64,000 nucleotides of DNA from CAVZZV01 sp963779845 (GTDB lineage: Bacteria; Bacteroidota; Bacteroidia; Bacteroidales; GCA-2748055). Below the pieces are notes generated by a model. It did not search any database, was not told where the DNA came from, and worked only from the letters and a program-made list of their open reading frames with translations. The first letter of the stretch is position 1, and every line of letters begins with the position of its first letter. Location: contig CAVZZV010000001.1 of NCBI GenBank assembly GCA_963779845.1, positions 868,001 through 932,000 of the forward strand, written 5' to 3'. The position numbers and the translations under genes were made by a program. Below are positions 28,662 to 38,500 of this stretch, piece after piece.

Positions 28662-28766
28662 ACAAAGTTAACTATTCAGTTTACATATTCAAAATTAAAT
28701 CAGCTTATTTTTTAGCAGTGAGACTCTCGTGCTATTGCAGGCAACATTATATAACAATACTTTTAG

Positions 28767-29005
28767 ATCTGTGACTTACTGGTACAAAGGAAGTCAAACT
28801 CAACAAAAAAGCACGAACCATATATGGACTATTTGATAACATCAATGAGAAAAAGAATCGAGACAACCTTTAGTGAAATATCCAATTTTCTTCCAAAGAA
28901 AATCCACGCTGTGACAGCGTTTGGGTTCTTACTGAAAGTAGTCATATTCATTTTTGGTTATACGATTTCGAGAACAATATTTTAAATAGCAACTTGAGTT
29001 AATTA
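28767..29005 (+). mobile_element. 3' end of an IS982-like element with right inverted repeat
   Basis: A plus-strand frame ends at a TAA at 28983-28985. Its last part reads MRKRIETTFSEISNFLPKKI followed by HAVTAFGFLLKVVIFIFGYTI. This matches the C-terminal end of IS982-family DDE transposases, where an RKRIET-FSQL segment carries the catalytic Glu. The frame has no start and has an in-frame stop (TAG) at 28764-28766, and the catalytic N-terminal part is missing. The 19-bp inverted repeat at 28987-29005 follows at once. It is a dead remnant. Confidence 0.7.
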
Positions 29006-29289
29006 TAATAGTGGAATTTTTAAAATCATTTGCAACAACAATGAAATTAACCTTGAACTTTCCTTAGAAACGCCCATTTTTTGCCAAACTTGATATTAAT
29101 CTATGATATATCTATCAGTTTCAAAATACAATCCTTACTTTTTCCGAATATTAATATTAAAATAAAAAGGATAAGTACTATTTTATAACCTGGATAGGTA
29201 TTATATTTGAGATAAATGAATTGATGACAACAAAATCGTTTTTATTTTTTCAGTAAATCTTTATAAATAAACTAAAACAGGAGGCAATT
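29006..29289 (+). promoter_or_regulatory. Upstream region of the secreted beta-helix gene
   Basis: TATATTTG at 29212-29219 matches the Bacteroidota -7 consensus TAnnTTTG and would give a leader of about 64 nt. A strong Shine-Dalgarno AGGAGG at 29279-29284, 5 nt before the ATG, is unusual for this phylum and for the rest of the window. The preceding 200 bp are AT-rich and hold no gene. Confidence 0.4.
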
Positions 29290-30600
29290 ATGAAACAAAA
29301 TTTACGACAAAAAACATTAGCTCTATGTGCAATGCTTGGCTTATTTGGCTTAACAATATCAGCCCAGGAAGTTTTTCAGGTAGAAGCCGGAAGCAATGGT
29401 ATCGGTGTAGCATTATTGGATGCTGTCGATGGGGATATTATTGAGTTGACTACATCCGGGGGTGTATACATTGAGGACATGGATTCCATTTACTATGATG
29501 TCACGATCAGGGCAGCTGCTGGTTTAGCAGAAAAACCGATAATACAGGATAGTGATCTTGGACACTTGATTGAGGTCCGTGAAGGAGCCCTCACCCTTGA
29601 TGGTATTAAATTTGATGGAGGCGAATATATAGTATATGTAAAAGCACCTGCAGGAGTAGAAGGTCCTGATTTCAGCCTTAAAATTAATAACTGCGATTTT
29701 CAGGACTGGACGCAGCGGGCCGTTTACTCAACGGATGCTACTGAAACTCCTTTGGACTCCGTTATTATCACAAATTGCACTTTTAAAAACGGGGTAAAAC
29801 AGGCAATATATTTAAAAACCACTCGTACTGGAAGTGGAATTTACCCAGCCGGTTATAAATATTGTGGAATTTTCAATTGTCTTTTTGTAGGGCTATCTTC
29901 AGATGGCGATGGGCACGCCACTTATATTGAACCCGGTAACAGGGATGTTTTAGGAGATGGATATCCAGAGCTGGTAATAGACCATGTAACTGTGGACAAT
30001 TGTACTAGAGGACTTTCAACCTATACCACTCCGGGAGCATTGGTTAAAAATGTGATCCTATCAAATCCCACAGACGTAACCAGAACTTCAATTAATATTG
30101 AATCAGCTCGATACGAAGGTGCTGTTCCTTCAATGATAAAAAATTCTGTTTACGTTGGAGCGCTAAACTTAACAGGGAGCTCTACCGTTACCGGAATTAC
30201 TGAAAATGTGGATAGCGCTGCGGTTGTATACGTAGACAGGGAAAATGGAAATTACGCCCTGGCAGCAGGATCTCCTGGTAAAGGAGCTGCTACTGATGGA
30301 AAAGATGTAGGGTATATTCCCCCTTCCACAACTTCTGTTCATTCCATGAAACTTGAATCTTTTGTGAATGTTTACCCAAATCCTACTTCAGGGCATATTA
30401 AAATAACTCTCGACAAAAAAGTCGAAACCGTTAAAAGTCTTGAAATTATAAATATAGCCGGTAAAAAAGTTGCCCATCAAATGGATCTTGGAAATAATCA
30501 GGAGCTAAGCATTGATATTTCCTCAGCACCCGCAGGCATCTATTTCGGGAAAGTTGTTTCAATCAACGGGACATATACTTTCAAGTTTATGAAGAAGTGA
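29290..30600 (+). CDS. Secreted right-handed beta-helix protein with T9SS signal
   Basis: This 436-residue exported protein has a signal peptide (MKQNLRQKTLALCAMLGLFG to SAQ) and a beta-helix body with repeating turns such as VREGALTLDGIKFDGG, LKINNCDFQDW, VIITNCTFKNG and LVIDHVTVDNCTRG. Such folds are found in polysaccharide lyases and DUF5123-type glycan-binding proteins. The C-terminus VNVYPNPTSGHIKITL to GIYFGKVVSINGTYTFKFMKK is a type A T9SS sorting domain, so the protein is exported across the outer membrane. No lyase catalytic motif is recognised; binding or lyase activity are both possible. Confidence 0.78.
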   Translation: MKQNLRQKTLALCAMLGLFGLTISAQEVFQVEAGSNGIGVALLDAVDGDIIELTTSGGVYIEDMDSIYYDVTIRAAAGLAEKPIIQDSDLGHLIEVREGALTLDGIKFDGGEYIVYVKAPAGVEGPDFSLKINNCDFQDWTQRAVYSTDATETPLDSVIITNCTFKNGVKQAIYLKTTRTGSGIYPAGYKYCGIFNCLFVGLSSDGDGHATYIEPGNRDVLGDGYPELVIDHVTVDNCTRGLSTYTTPGALVKNVILSNPTDVTRTSINIESARYEGAVPSMIKNSVYVGALNLTGSSTVTGITENVDSAAVVYVDRENGNYALAAGSPGKGAATDGKDVGYIPPSTTSVHSMKLESFVNVYPNPTSGHIKITLDKKVETVKSLEIINIAGKKVAHQMDLGNNQELSIDISSAPAGIYFGKVVSINGTYTFKFMKK

Positions 30601-30639
30601 CCCTCATCCCTGCTGGTAAAATTTTAGAATGATAACATA

Positions 30640-30679
30640 AAAGGAAGGTGTCCGCAAGTCGCCTTCCTTTTTTTTTAAT
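30640..30679 (+). terminator. Rho-independent terminator
   Basis: AAAGGAAGGTG at 30640-30650 pairs with CGCCTTCCTTT at 30660-30670 (one G-U pair) around a 9-nt loop, and the stem runs into a tract of T to 30676. It lies 40 bp after the beta-helix protein gene and should end its transcript before the acyltransferase gene. Confidence 0.85.
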
Positions 30680-30724
30680 ACTTAACTCATTTTGATTTTA
30701 ATGCTGATAATATCCTAAAACTTC

Positions 30725-31831
30725 ATGCTACTTAAAGAAAAAACAAACCCTCCCCGGCTGGTTTCATTAGACACCATGAGGGGATTTACTATGTTCTGGA
30801 TTGTCGGTGGTGCAACATTGATTGAAGCCATCGGAAAACTTGGTCATAATTATGTTTCCGATTTATTGGTAATGCAAATGGATCATTCATTATGGGAAGG
30901 ACTTCGCTTTTATGATTGTATATGGCCTGGATTTATGCTTATGGTGGGCGTCTCGATTCCCTATGCCTATGCCAAGCGCTCACAGACGCAGACTTATTCT
31001 GAAATGCGAAAACATGCCCTGATCCGTTTTTTGATTCTTTTTCTTCTGGGCTCCTTAAGGGAAACAGTTAGCCTTGGTGAACTTCACCTGATTGAACTAA
31101 GTAGTGCTTTGCAGCCAATTGCCATCGCATATCTGGTTTCATTTCTCCTGGTAAGAAAATCCTGGAAATTCCAATCTATTGCAGCCCTCTCTATCCTTTT
31201 AATCTATGGCCTGGCGATCGAACTCATTCCATTACCAGGAGTAGGAGCCGGGTCCTACACTCAAAATGCAAATCTCGTTTGGTTCGTGGATTCAATATTT
31301 CTACCCGGACGCACCAATGAATATGTATTTCAGGCCGGCTGGGGGACCCTTATCAGCATGATCCCCGCTATTTCAACTACCATACTTGGAATGCTCATAG
31401 GTGAATTATTAAAAAGCTCTAAAAGTCAAATCAACAAACTTAAAATTCTGGCAATGATTTGTGCCGGAATCCTCCTGGCCGGTTTTCTGACTTCAACCTT
31501 TATTCCGGTTATCATGAAAATGTGGACTGTATCCTATGGTTTGCTAAGTGCAGGATGGGCAGCCACAGTTTTACTTCTCTTTTATTTCATTATAGATGTA
31601 CAGGGATATAAAAAATGGACCTATTTTTTTATAGTAATAGGCGTAAACGCGTTAGCCGTTTACCTTTCCAGTACGGTGATGAACCTTTCTGAAATTAGCA
31701 GTGCCCTAACTTCAGATTTTTCTGAATTTGTTGGAAATGCTATCTCATTATTAAGAATTATTGTTTACATCGGATTGGAATGGGCAATCCTTAACTGGAT
31801 GTACAAACATAGAATTTTTTTAAATCCTTAA
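30725..31831 (+). CDS. HGSNAT-like membrane acyltransferase
   Basis: This 368-residue inner-membrane protein has about ten hydrophobic segments. RLVSLDTMRGFTMFWIVGGA at residues 11-30 and FYDCIWPGFMLMVGVSIPYAYAKR are the signatures of the bacterial relatives of human heparan-alpha-glucosaminide N-acetyltransferase (DUF5009/HGSNAT group). Human HGSNAT transfers an acetyl group across the lysosomal membrane to a terminal glucosamine. In this PUL it could acetylate an amino sugar released from the glycan; acceptor and direction are inference. It follows a terminator, so it probably has its own promoter. Confidence 0.8.
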   Translation: MLLKEKTNPPRLVSLDTMRGFTMFWIVGGATLIEAIGKLGHNYVSDLLVMQMDHSLWEGLRFYDCIWPGFMLMVGVSIPYAYAKRSQTQTYSEMRKHALIRFLILFLLGSLRETVSLGELHLIELSSALQPIAIAYLVSFLLVRKSWKFQSIAALSILLIYGLAIELIPLPGVGAGSYTQNANLVWFVDSIFLPGRTNEYVFQAGWGTLISMIPAISTTILGMLIGELLKSSKSQINKLKILAMICAGILLAGFLTSTFIPVIMKMWTVSYGLLSAGWAATVLLLFYFIIDVQGYKKWTYFFIVIGVNALAVYLSSTVMNLSEISSALTSDFSEFVGNAISLLRIIVYIGLEWAILNWMYKHRIFLNP

Positions 31832-31956
31832 AAGGAGACTTTAAAATTAACTAAGTAACCATGGCGTTTATGAACACCCGTAGTTGGAAATATTTTAATA
31901 GAGACTATTCGACCGCTAATTAATGGCATTAGCAAATTTGCATAAATTATTAAAGG

Positions 31957-33276
31957 ATGAAAGCATTAAAAAGTAACTGGAGGAGCCTGATTTTTCCAAT
32001 TACCCTCTTATTTTCTGGTACCATGATGTTTATACCTCTTTGCTCCTGTGAAAAAAGGAATACCCCTAAAAAATATGTTTTTGAAGTAACCAGGGAGATA
32101 TATCAAAACAGGTCTCCCGAACAATTATTGAAACTAGTTGCTCTACATCAAATTCAAAATCTCGCTCCGGGAGAATATAAGTATGGAAATTGGGATAGTG
32201 TTCTCAACTCCACGCTCCCTAAAGCACCTTGGTTTGGGTACCCTATGGGAGTGCAACTTTTAGGACTTCAATATGCCAACAGAATATTGAAGGATACGAT
32301 AGTTTCCAACTATGTAAGGGATTATATTAAAATTGCCACAGATGATTATGCTTATTCCGTATGGCAGAGGAATACCTTTGGCGATGTCTACAAAAAAGGG
32401 GGTAATTTTGATCGGCTGGTACGGATGAGTATGTTGGATGACTGTGGCGCCGCTGCTGCATCTATGTTGGAAGCGCTTCAAAATGGGATTGCCTATCCAA
32501 CAAATGAATTACTACGATATTTAAACAATGTTAGCTATTTTATTTCAAAAACGCATTGGAGACTGGACGATAGTACATTCTGGAGACCTGTCTCGCCTGG
32601 ATCACGACCACTGTCAATCTGGGGGGACGATTTGTACATGAGCTGCCCTTTTTTAATCCGTTGGGCCGATTTCAAAGGTGAACCAAAATATCTGGACGAT
32701 GCTGTTAGGCAAGTCCTAAACTTTTCAAAATATCTTCAGGATAAAGATGGAATTTTCTGGCATGCCTATCTTGTAGATAAGGATCATCCTGCAAAATTCA
32801 AGTGGGGCCGTGCAAATGGATGGGTGGCTGTCGCAACTGCGGAAGTTCTTTCTTTTATGCCGGACAATCATCCTAAACGCGATAGCGTTTTGATCATCTT
32901 AAAAACTCATCTTGAAGGTCTTAAAAAATATCAGGCAAGCGATGGTCTCTGGCACCAGGTCATTGATCATCCCGAACTCACTTGGGGAACCGAAACTTCC
33001 TGTAGTGCCATGTTTGCCTATGCTTTTGCCAAATCAATCAATGAAAAATGGATTGACAGAAATAACCTATATATTGTCAGAAATACAATTGAAGGTCTTA
33101 ATAAAAGGATTGATGCAGATGGCACTATCTATGGGGTATGTCGAAGTGCATCCATTGGGGATAACCTCAAATATTACCAAGACCGGCCTACCCGACCTGA
33201 CGATCCTCACGGACCGGGACCTGTTCTAATGGCTTTGTCAGAATTTCTGATTGCAGAAAACCCACAATTGGATTAA
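31957..33276 (+). CDS. GH88/GH105-type unsaturated uronyl hydrolase
   Basis: This 439-residue (alpha/alpha)6-barrel enzyme should remove a terminal unsaturated (delta-4,5) uronic acid left by a polysaccharide lyase. Signs are PWFGYPMGVQLLGL, MLDDCGA at residues 159-165 with the Asp region used in the hydration mechanism, SIWGDDLYMSCPFLIRWA and KWGRANGWVAVATAEVL, then DGLWHQVIDHPELTWGTETSCSAMFAYAFA. The arrangement is closest to GH105 (YteR-like rhamnogalacturonyl hydrolases). The signal ends near PLCSC (Cys29 or Cys31), consistent with a lipoprotein. Its presence implies an uronic-acid-containing substrate cleaved by a lyase. Confidence 0.87.
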   Translation: MKALKSNWRSLIFPITLLFSGTMMFIPLCSCEKRNTPKKYVFEVTREIYQNRSPEQLLKLVALHQIQNLAPGEYKYGNWDSVLNSTLPKAPWFGYPMGVQLLGLQYANRILKDTIVSNYVRDYIKIATDDYAYSVWQRNTFGDVYKKGGNFDRLVRMSMLDDCGAAAASMLEALQNGIAYPTNELLRYLNNVSYFISKTHWRLDDSTFWRPVSPGSRPLSIWGDDLYMSCPFLIRWADFKGEPKYLDDAVRQVLNFSKYLQDKDGIFWHAYLVDKDHPAKFKWGRANGWVAVATAEVLSFMPDNHPKRDSVLIILKTHLEGLKKYQASDGLWHQVIDHPELTWGTETSCSAMFAYAFAKSINEKWIDRNNLYIVRNTIEGLNKRIDADGTIYGVCRSASIGDNLKYYQDRPTRPDDPHGPGPVLMALSEFLIAENPQLD

Positions 33277-33287
33277 CAGGATCGAGA

Positions 33288-33318
33288 GATGTTTTAATAA
33301 CTTGTGAACATCCTTTTT
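33288..33318 (+). terminator. Possible terminator between convergent genes
   Basis: GATGTT at 33288-33293 and AACATC at 33307-33312 form a 6-bp stem with a 13-nt loop, followed by CTTTTT. It lies just after the uronyl hydrolase stop codon and before the end of the convergent beta-helix gene. The stem is short, so this is tentative. Confidence 0.35.
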
Positions 33319-33345
33319 AAATTACTTTACTAGGGATATTCAAGA

Positions 33346-35502
33346 TCATTTTGTCAGAAACATTTTCTTCGAGATGCTTTGTCCATTGCCACTAATCATG
33401 TAAATATACATTCCTGATGGCAAGGTGCCTGCATCTAACTGAACTGTATAGCTTCCCGTCGTCACTATTCTATCGAACAGATCAGCCACCTTTTCCCCAA
33501 ACATATTGTAGATATTCACGGAATAATGCCCCTCTTTAAAAATACGAAATTCAATTGTGGTCATTGAATTGAATGGATTAGGATAATTTTGTAAAACTTC
33601 AAATTTATCAGGCAAATTTTTGTTCTTGAGAAATCCTCCTACGATACCAGTGGTCATCGAATCAGCCATGGCACCTCTATAGTATACCCCTTCAGTTCCC
33701 GGCCAATTCAATCCTTCATAAGATACACCCTGCGTCATAACCTCATTGTTTCGGGGAAAATATCTCTTCCAGATTTCGCTCCCTTCATAGCTTCCATTTA
33801 CTATATTATAAATATCCATCTCAGGATCGACTTCTAAACCCTGACTCTCCCAGGATGTGCCGGAATTCAAGCGAAATGTGGCAAGCGTGGCAAAATCCGA
33901 ACCGTTTCCGAACTGATAAAAAAGAGGAAAAGAATTGACTTGTGGCTGATGGTAAGTATCATCGAGAAGACGATACATGACGTTTCCGTCATAATGCGCA
34001 CCGGAAGAGGCTACCCTGCCCCTAAAACAAATTCGATCGTCCAGGATGAAAAAAATATTATTGTATACATAGAGTTCCGGATTGCTTTGAATTTTGCCTG
34101 GCAACTCTGCCGGATTGTAATTATAACCGCTTCTCCTGTGAACCGTTGTATTATTGTACACTTTCCACTTTGCCGGGTATGGATCACCGTGACTGCCAAA
34201 AGCATCTATTATTTGCCAAACCGGCCAGTTACTTGCACGGTAATTTCCTTCCCTGCCCCCGTGCTGATAGTGAGAAGCATCAATTATATTATGATGAACA
34301 TACAGGTCACCATCGGTCTGAGTCGCTGAGGTAAACTCGTTGGAGACACCCTCCCCAACCTTCCACATTATATTGAAAGCAACCTCTACATTCATTACTA
34401 AGCGAAACGTAACCGCGTCATCACGTAACCGAATAAAAGCGTTGGAAATTATTTTTGTATTTTCTGTTCCTTCCTTAACGGAAAGAGCATCAAAACTGTC
34501 CCGGAACAAATTATGTGAGATAAGAAAGCCTGGCATTGCTCCGTCAATGGCAACGGATTGGAATTCCGGATAACCTTCGCTAACTTCTGAATCACGATTT
34601 TTTATGTCACACCAATAGACATTATCGGGCAGACCATTATTGAATTCACAATGGTGGATACTGAAATCACTGGCAGCTGGAATTGTGGTACCCCGCAATA
34701 CAAACCCATACCGCCCATAATCGAAGCGGCAATGGTCAAATTCAAAAGCAGAGGTATTGTCTTTCACATCGAAAATATACTGGGCATGGGATAGCGTGAT
34801 ATCCTTGAATTTGATTTTAGACGAATTTGAAACCGTGATTAGAGTCTTCGTGAAAAAAACAGAAATGCTGTGTCTGTTCGGATCTAATTCCGAGGGAATT
34901 GGGGGAAGTGAGTTGCCAAGAGGATCGACCAGATCATTTGGATTGTTCTCGAGCCTGATGTAAAGGTGTTGATCAGAGGAAAGCAAGATACCAGGCCCCT
35001 GGTAAATCGGCTTCATCCCTTCCACAGGCCCATAATTCGTGGATTTCAGATTATCCATCAGCTCGTACTCAATAAGATGAAGATCGTTGTCAAGCAACCA
35101 TGCATTCATGTATTCGGATGAGGGATAAGCGTCAATTGACCGATAAAGATTTATTTCGCCATCATAGATCTCCCATTTGGTATTCGGAGAACTCCGGAAG
35201 TCTTGTAACCCTCCGCTTATCTCGACATCTTCCCCTTGGTATGCAGAGATTAAAATACCTGAAAGACCATTAAGATAAAAAGCCTTTTCGAAATATACAC
35301 CTTCCCGAAGGTAGAGCGTGTCACCCGACAGGAGTTTAGAAACTGCAAAACTGACCGAATTCCATGGATTTTCCATTGATCCCTCATTGAGATCTGAACC
35401 ACTATTCGCAACATAGTAGGTTGAAGCAAAGCTGTTTGCCATTAGTAAGGAGAGTATCCCAAAAAAGCAAGCGAATCGATGGGTAATTGTTGGTTTAATC
35501 AT
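33346..35502 (-). CDS. Secreted right-handed beta-helix protein with T9SS signal
   Basis: This 718-residue exported protein has a signal peptide (to about residue 26) and begins with a DUF1565-type segment, TYYVANSGSDLNEGSMENPWNSV, common in beta-helix polysaccharide-active proteins. Repeating turns include FEFDHCRFDYGRYGFVLRG, FSIHHCEFNNGLP and LISHNLFRDSFDALSVKEG. The C-terminus has LQNYPNPFNSMTTIEFRIFK and GMYIYMISGNGQSISKKMFLTK, a type A T9SS sorting domain. It could be a lyase or a binding protein; no catalytic motif is certain. It is the last gene of the long minus-strand operon that starts at 52232, 70 bp after the GH20 fusion gene. Confidence 0.82.
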   Translation of the reverse strand: MIKPTITHRFACFFGILSLLMANSFASTYYVANSGSDLNEGSMENPWNSVSFAVSKLLSGDTLYLREGVYFEKAFYLNGLSGILISAYQGEDVEISGGLQDFRSSPNTKWEIYDGEINLYRSIDAYPSSEYMNAWLLDNDLHLIEYELMDNLKSTNYGPVEGMKPIYQGPGILLSSDQHLYIRLENNPNDLVDPLGNSLPPIPSELDPNRHSISVFFTKTLITVSNSSKIKFKDITLSHAQYIFDVKDNTSAFEFDHCRFDYGRYGFVLRGTTIPAASDFSIHHCEFNNGLPDNVYWCDIKNRDSEVSEGYPEFQSVAIDGAMPGFLISHNLFRDSFDALSVKEGTENTKIISNAFIRLRDDAVTFRLVMNVEVAFNIMWKVGEGVSNEFTSATQTDGDLYVHHNIIDASHYQHGGREGNYRASNWPVWQIIDAFGSHGDPYPAKWKVYNNTTVHRRSGYNYNPAELPGKIQSNPELYVYNNIFFILDDRICFRGRVASSGAHYDGNVMYRLLDDTYHQPQVNSFPLFYQFGNGSDFATLATFRLNSGTSWESQGLEVDPEMDIYNIVNGSYEGSEIWKRYFPRNNEVMTQGVSYEGLNWPGTEGVYYRGAMADSMTTGIVGGFLKNKNLPDKFEVLQNYPNPFNSMTTIEFRIFKEGHYSVNIYNMFGEKVADLFDRIVTTGSYTVQLDAGTLPSGMYIYMISGNGQSISKKMFLTK

Positions 35503-35572
35503 TCTGTTGGCAAATATTAGGCCCCCTTCTCTGGCTGTTGGTGTATTTTAAACTTTCTCTTAATTTTAATAC

Positions 35573-38500
35573 TTAGGGTTTTTCCGGTACAAATACTTCT
35601 CTCTTTTTTACCTTGCTCACAGCCAATAGGATTACCGCATTAGCTTTCATGTCTTCAGTTGAAGGATTTCCTGACGGTAGTGTGGAGCGGTAATGAAGGG
35701 AACCATGTATGTTGACTTCCAGAATCACTTTTCCGAATCGCGGGTTTACCCATTCAAAAGCATAAAAATTGATCGGATAATCTTTTTCATTCACTGAACA
35801 TTGAACTGGATCGGCCTGATAACAATAAATACCTTGAGGCGAACCAGTTTTTCCTTCCCTTTCATCAAAACTAGCTATTCTTTCATTGTTCCACTCCAAA
35901 ATGTTAACACCATACTGGATAGGAACATTGATGGTAAATCCATCCTCATATACGACTTCATACCATCCAATCAGATCAGAGGTATCGAAGAAATCAGGAA
36001 TATTATAATAGGCTTTTTGATTTCCGGCTGGGAGGGCACAAGCATGTAAAAACAGTAAACTGCTTACATCTTCGTGAATGGAAATACCCTTAACATAGTT
36101 AGAAAACGAATTTTCACCTTTACCAATGGTTCCGGTTGCAACCGCGCATTTTCGGGAAATTTCTTCAACCTTGGCGAGTTTGAATTTTTTATTTTGGTTG
36201 CTAACTTCACCTGTTTTTAATGCTTGAAGGTCAAGATCAAAAACTTTTGAATTTTTGGGTAAATTGAAGTAAGAAGTGATATCGATGAATTCAGTAACAT
36301 TTCCTTCCTGGCTGGGGATGGGCATTATACTTAACCGGTTCCGGATGGAAGGAATTAATTCCTGTACAATGTCTGCCAATTCAGATTGGCTTAGTGTGTG
36401 TGCGGACCATAATAAATTAGCACATCCGAGAAAATCGTACAATAAATCCTTCCCAAAATTAAATTCATTCGTAGCTGCCCATGATGATGGCCCTCCCCCG
36501 ATCAAATCGATATTCTTAATTCGTTCATCCCAATTACTAATATTCGGTTTGAAATTTCCGTAAACCTGTTTAAATCCAAAGCGTTGCAAATCCTTTTCGT
36601 TATCCGGGTCACCCCAAAACCAATTAAAAACCAGGATGTCTTTCGGGATACCATCCCTCACCAACTCAGGAGGAAGGGCTCCGGGCTTTTGATACTTTAC
36701 CCCATTGGGGGTTATGTCCTCACGCGGTCCAGCATTACGGACATTTTCGAGAAGATGATCGCCCCACATGGCTGTCTTTATTCCTTTGGCAGCCAAAAAA
36801 TTGTATATTTTTTTCACATCTTGTACATATAGCTCAGGGAAATCCTTGTTTTTACATTTCGGACATACATCAATTGGTACTCTCCATTCATCATGTCCAA
36901 TATGTATCATTTTAGGCTTGACAACATCGATATATTCATCATAAACATCAAATAAAAGCTTATACGAATCAGAATTGGAAGGGCAATAAGTATCTGGCCA
37001 AAGATCACCCGGATATTCTGCAAGCTCCGGGTGTCGCGACAATAGGTAATAAACATGTGATAAAGAGGGAATCTCCGGAATCACCTCAATAAAATTCTTA
37101 TTCGCAAGCTCAACAATTCCCTTTACATCCTCTTTTTCAAGTATTGCCCCATCCCCGGCGTCATAATGACTCGAAGTTTTTCCTTCTCCCCTGATTCCTA
37201 CGGGCCTGTTTCTACGTGAATACATTAAATCTTTTCCAAATTCAACCCAACCTGCATTAATCTCCGGGTGCTTATCAAGGCGCATACAGTTAATTTCAAT
37301 AACGACTTTATTGAACTTATAAAGCGCCATAAAATCTTCCAAAAACCGTTTGAAAAAGGGAATGTTCTCAGGCCCTGGAACATATAACCTGATTGCTCTG
37401 AATGGCAGGTTTGGCCAATCGCGTACTTCCACTCCACCTATTTCCTTCCCATTTCCTGCATAGATTAACTGGCGGAGAGATTGTAATCCGTAAAAAGCCC
37501 CAGAGTTATCAAAACCTGCAATTATTATTTTATTATTTGTAACATGCAAAATATAGCCTTCCGCGCCTGGATTTCGAGCATTCATCTCCAGTTCATTTTC
37601 TTCAATGTATTGTTTTATCAAAGAATTATCTAGTCTTCCCATCACTATTGTCTTCTTATCAGTGGAAAGATTGGTACAAGAGTTTGTTTTTAATGCCACA
37701 CCGTATTTGTCACTCAGTTCTTTAGTCAGAAAATGTGCGAGGGAAATATCCTCATCAGAGGCATCAAAAGGAAGATTTATAGTTACTGATTCATCAAGGG
37801 TGAAAACATTTGAGGTCCTTTTGATAGACTGTGGAATTGGAAAAATCAAACCATCACCCTCATTATCAAGTCTGAATCGCGTTTTTTCAATTGCTTTTGC
37901 TATCGTTGGAAAGTCCTTCGGAACTTTTAAAATTTGAATATTTTTGCTGGCATTCCATTCCCTCCCGGGCGTATCTGTTCTGAAGGTTTCAATATTCCCG
38001 CGGTCCTGGACGGTCACAAAAGCAGTACACCCGTCCTTTCCTCCAAAAGCAATGTTACTGGGGTTCTTTCCTTTCAGCAAAATTTCCTGTAAAACTTCTC
38101 CTTTTGGAGATAATTTTACTACCGTCCCCTTTCCGTAACGGGTAATATACAAATTCCCTAAACTATCACAGCGCATTCCGTCCATTTCGAAATCCGGAAA
38201 ATTTATCAACAGTCTTTTATGGCTGATTTCACCTTTCGGGGAGAGGTCATATGCCCAAACATTCCGTTGCAGGCTTTCGTTAACATAGAGTGTCTTATTA
38301 TCCGGACTTACCTCGATACCATTGGTAGTACCCATGCTATCTTCCAATAAAACAACGAATCCGGAAGATTCAATTCTCCAAATTCGCCCTGTTCCTTCCT
38401 CCCAATCCGGATCACTCGCATACAACCGATCCTTATCATCAATCGCAATATCGTTTGGCTGGCTCATTTCGGGCTCTCTGGCAAATATCTCTAGCTTATT

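Larger units (their letters stand above)
27883..28755 (-). mobile_element. Toxin-antitoxin cassette bounded by TATAAC direct repeats
   Basis: This segment carries the toxin and antitoxin genes and is bounded by a 6-bp direct repeat TATAAC at 27883-27888 and 28750-28755. The genes are closely bracketed by an imperfect inverted repeat, TGTTGCCTGCTGTAGC at 28002-28017 and its complement with two central mismatches at 28731-28746. It sits inside an IS982-like remnant whose left end and 3' end lie on either side. Together with the attC-like palindrome after the antitoxin gene, this looks like a single gene cassette that inserted as a unit. The insertion model is inference. Confidence 0.5.

Noticed and set aside
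28860..28985. A possible independent small gene on the plus strand
   Set aside because: The sequence matches the C-terminal tail of an IS982-like transposase and is followed directly by the terminal inverted repeat.
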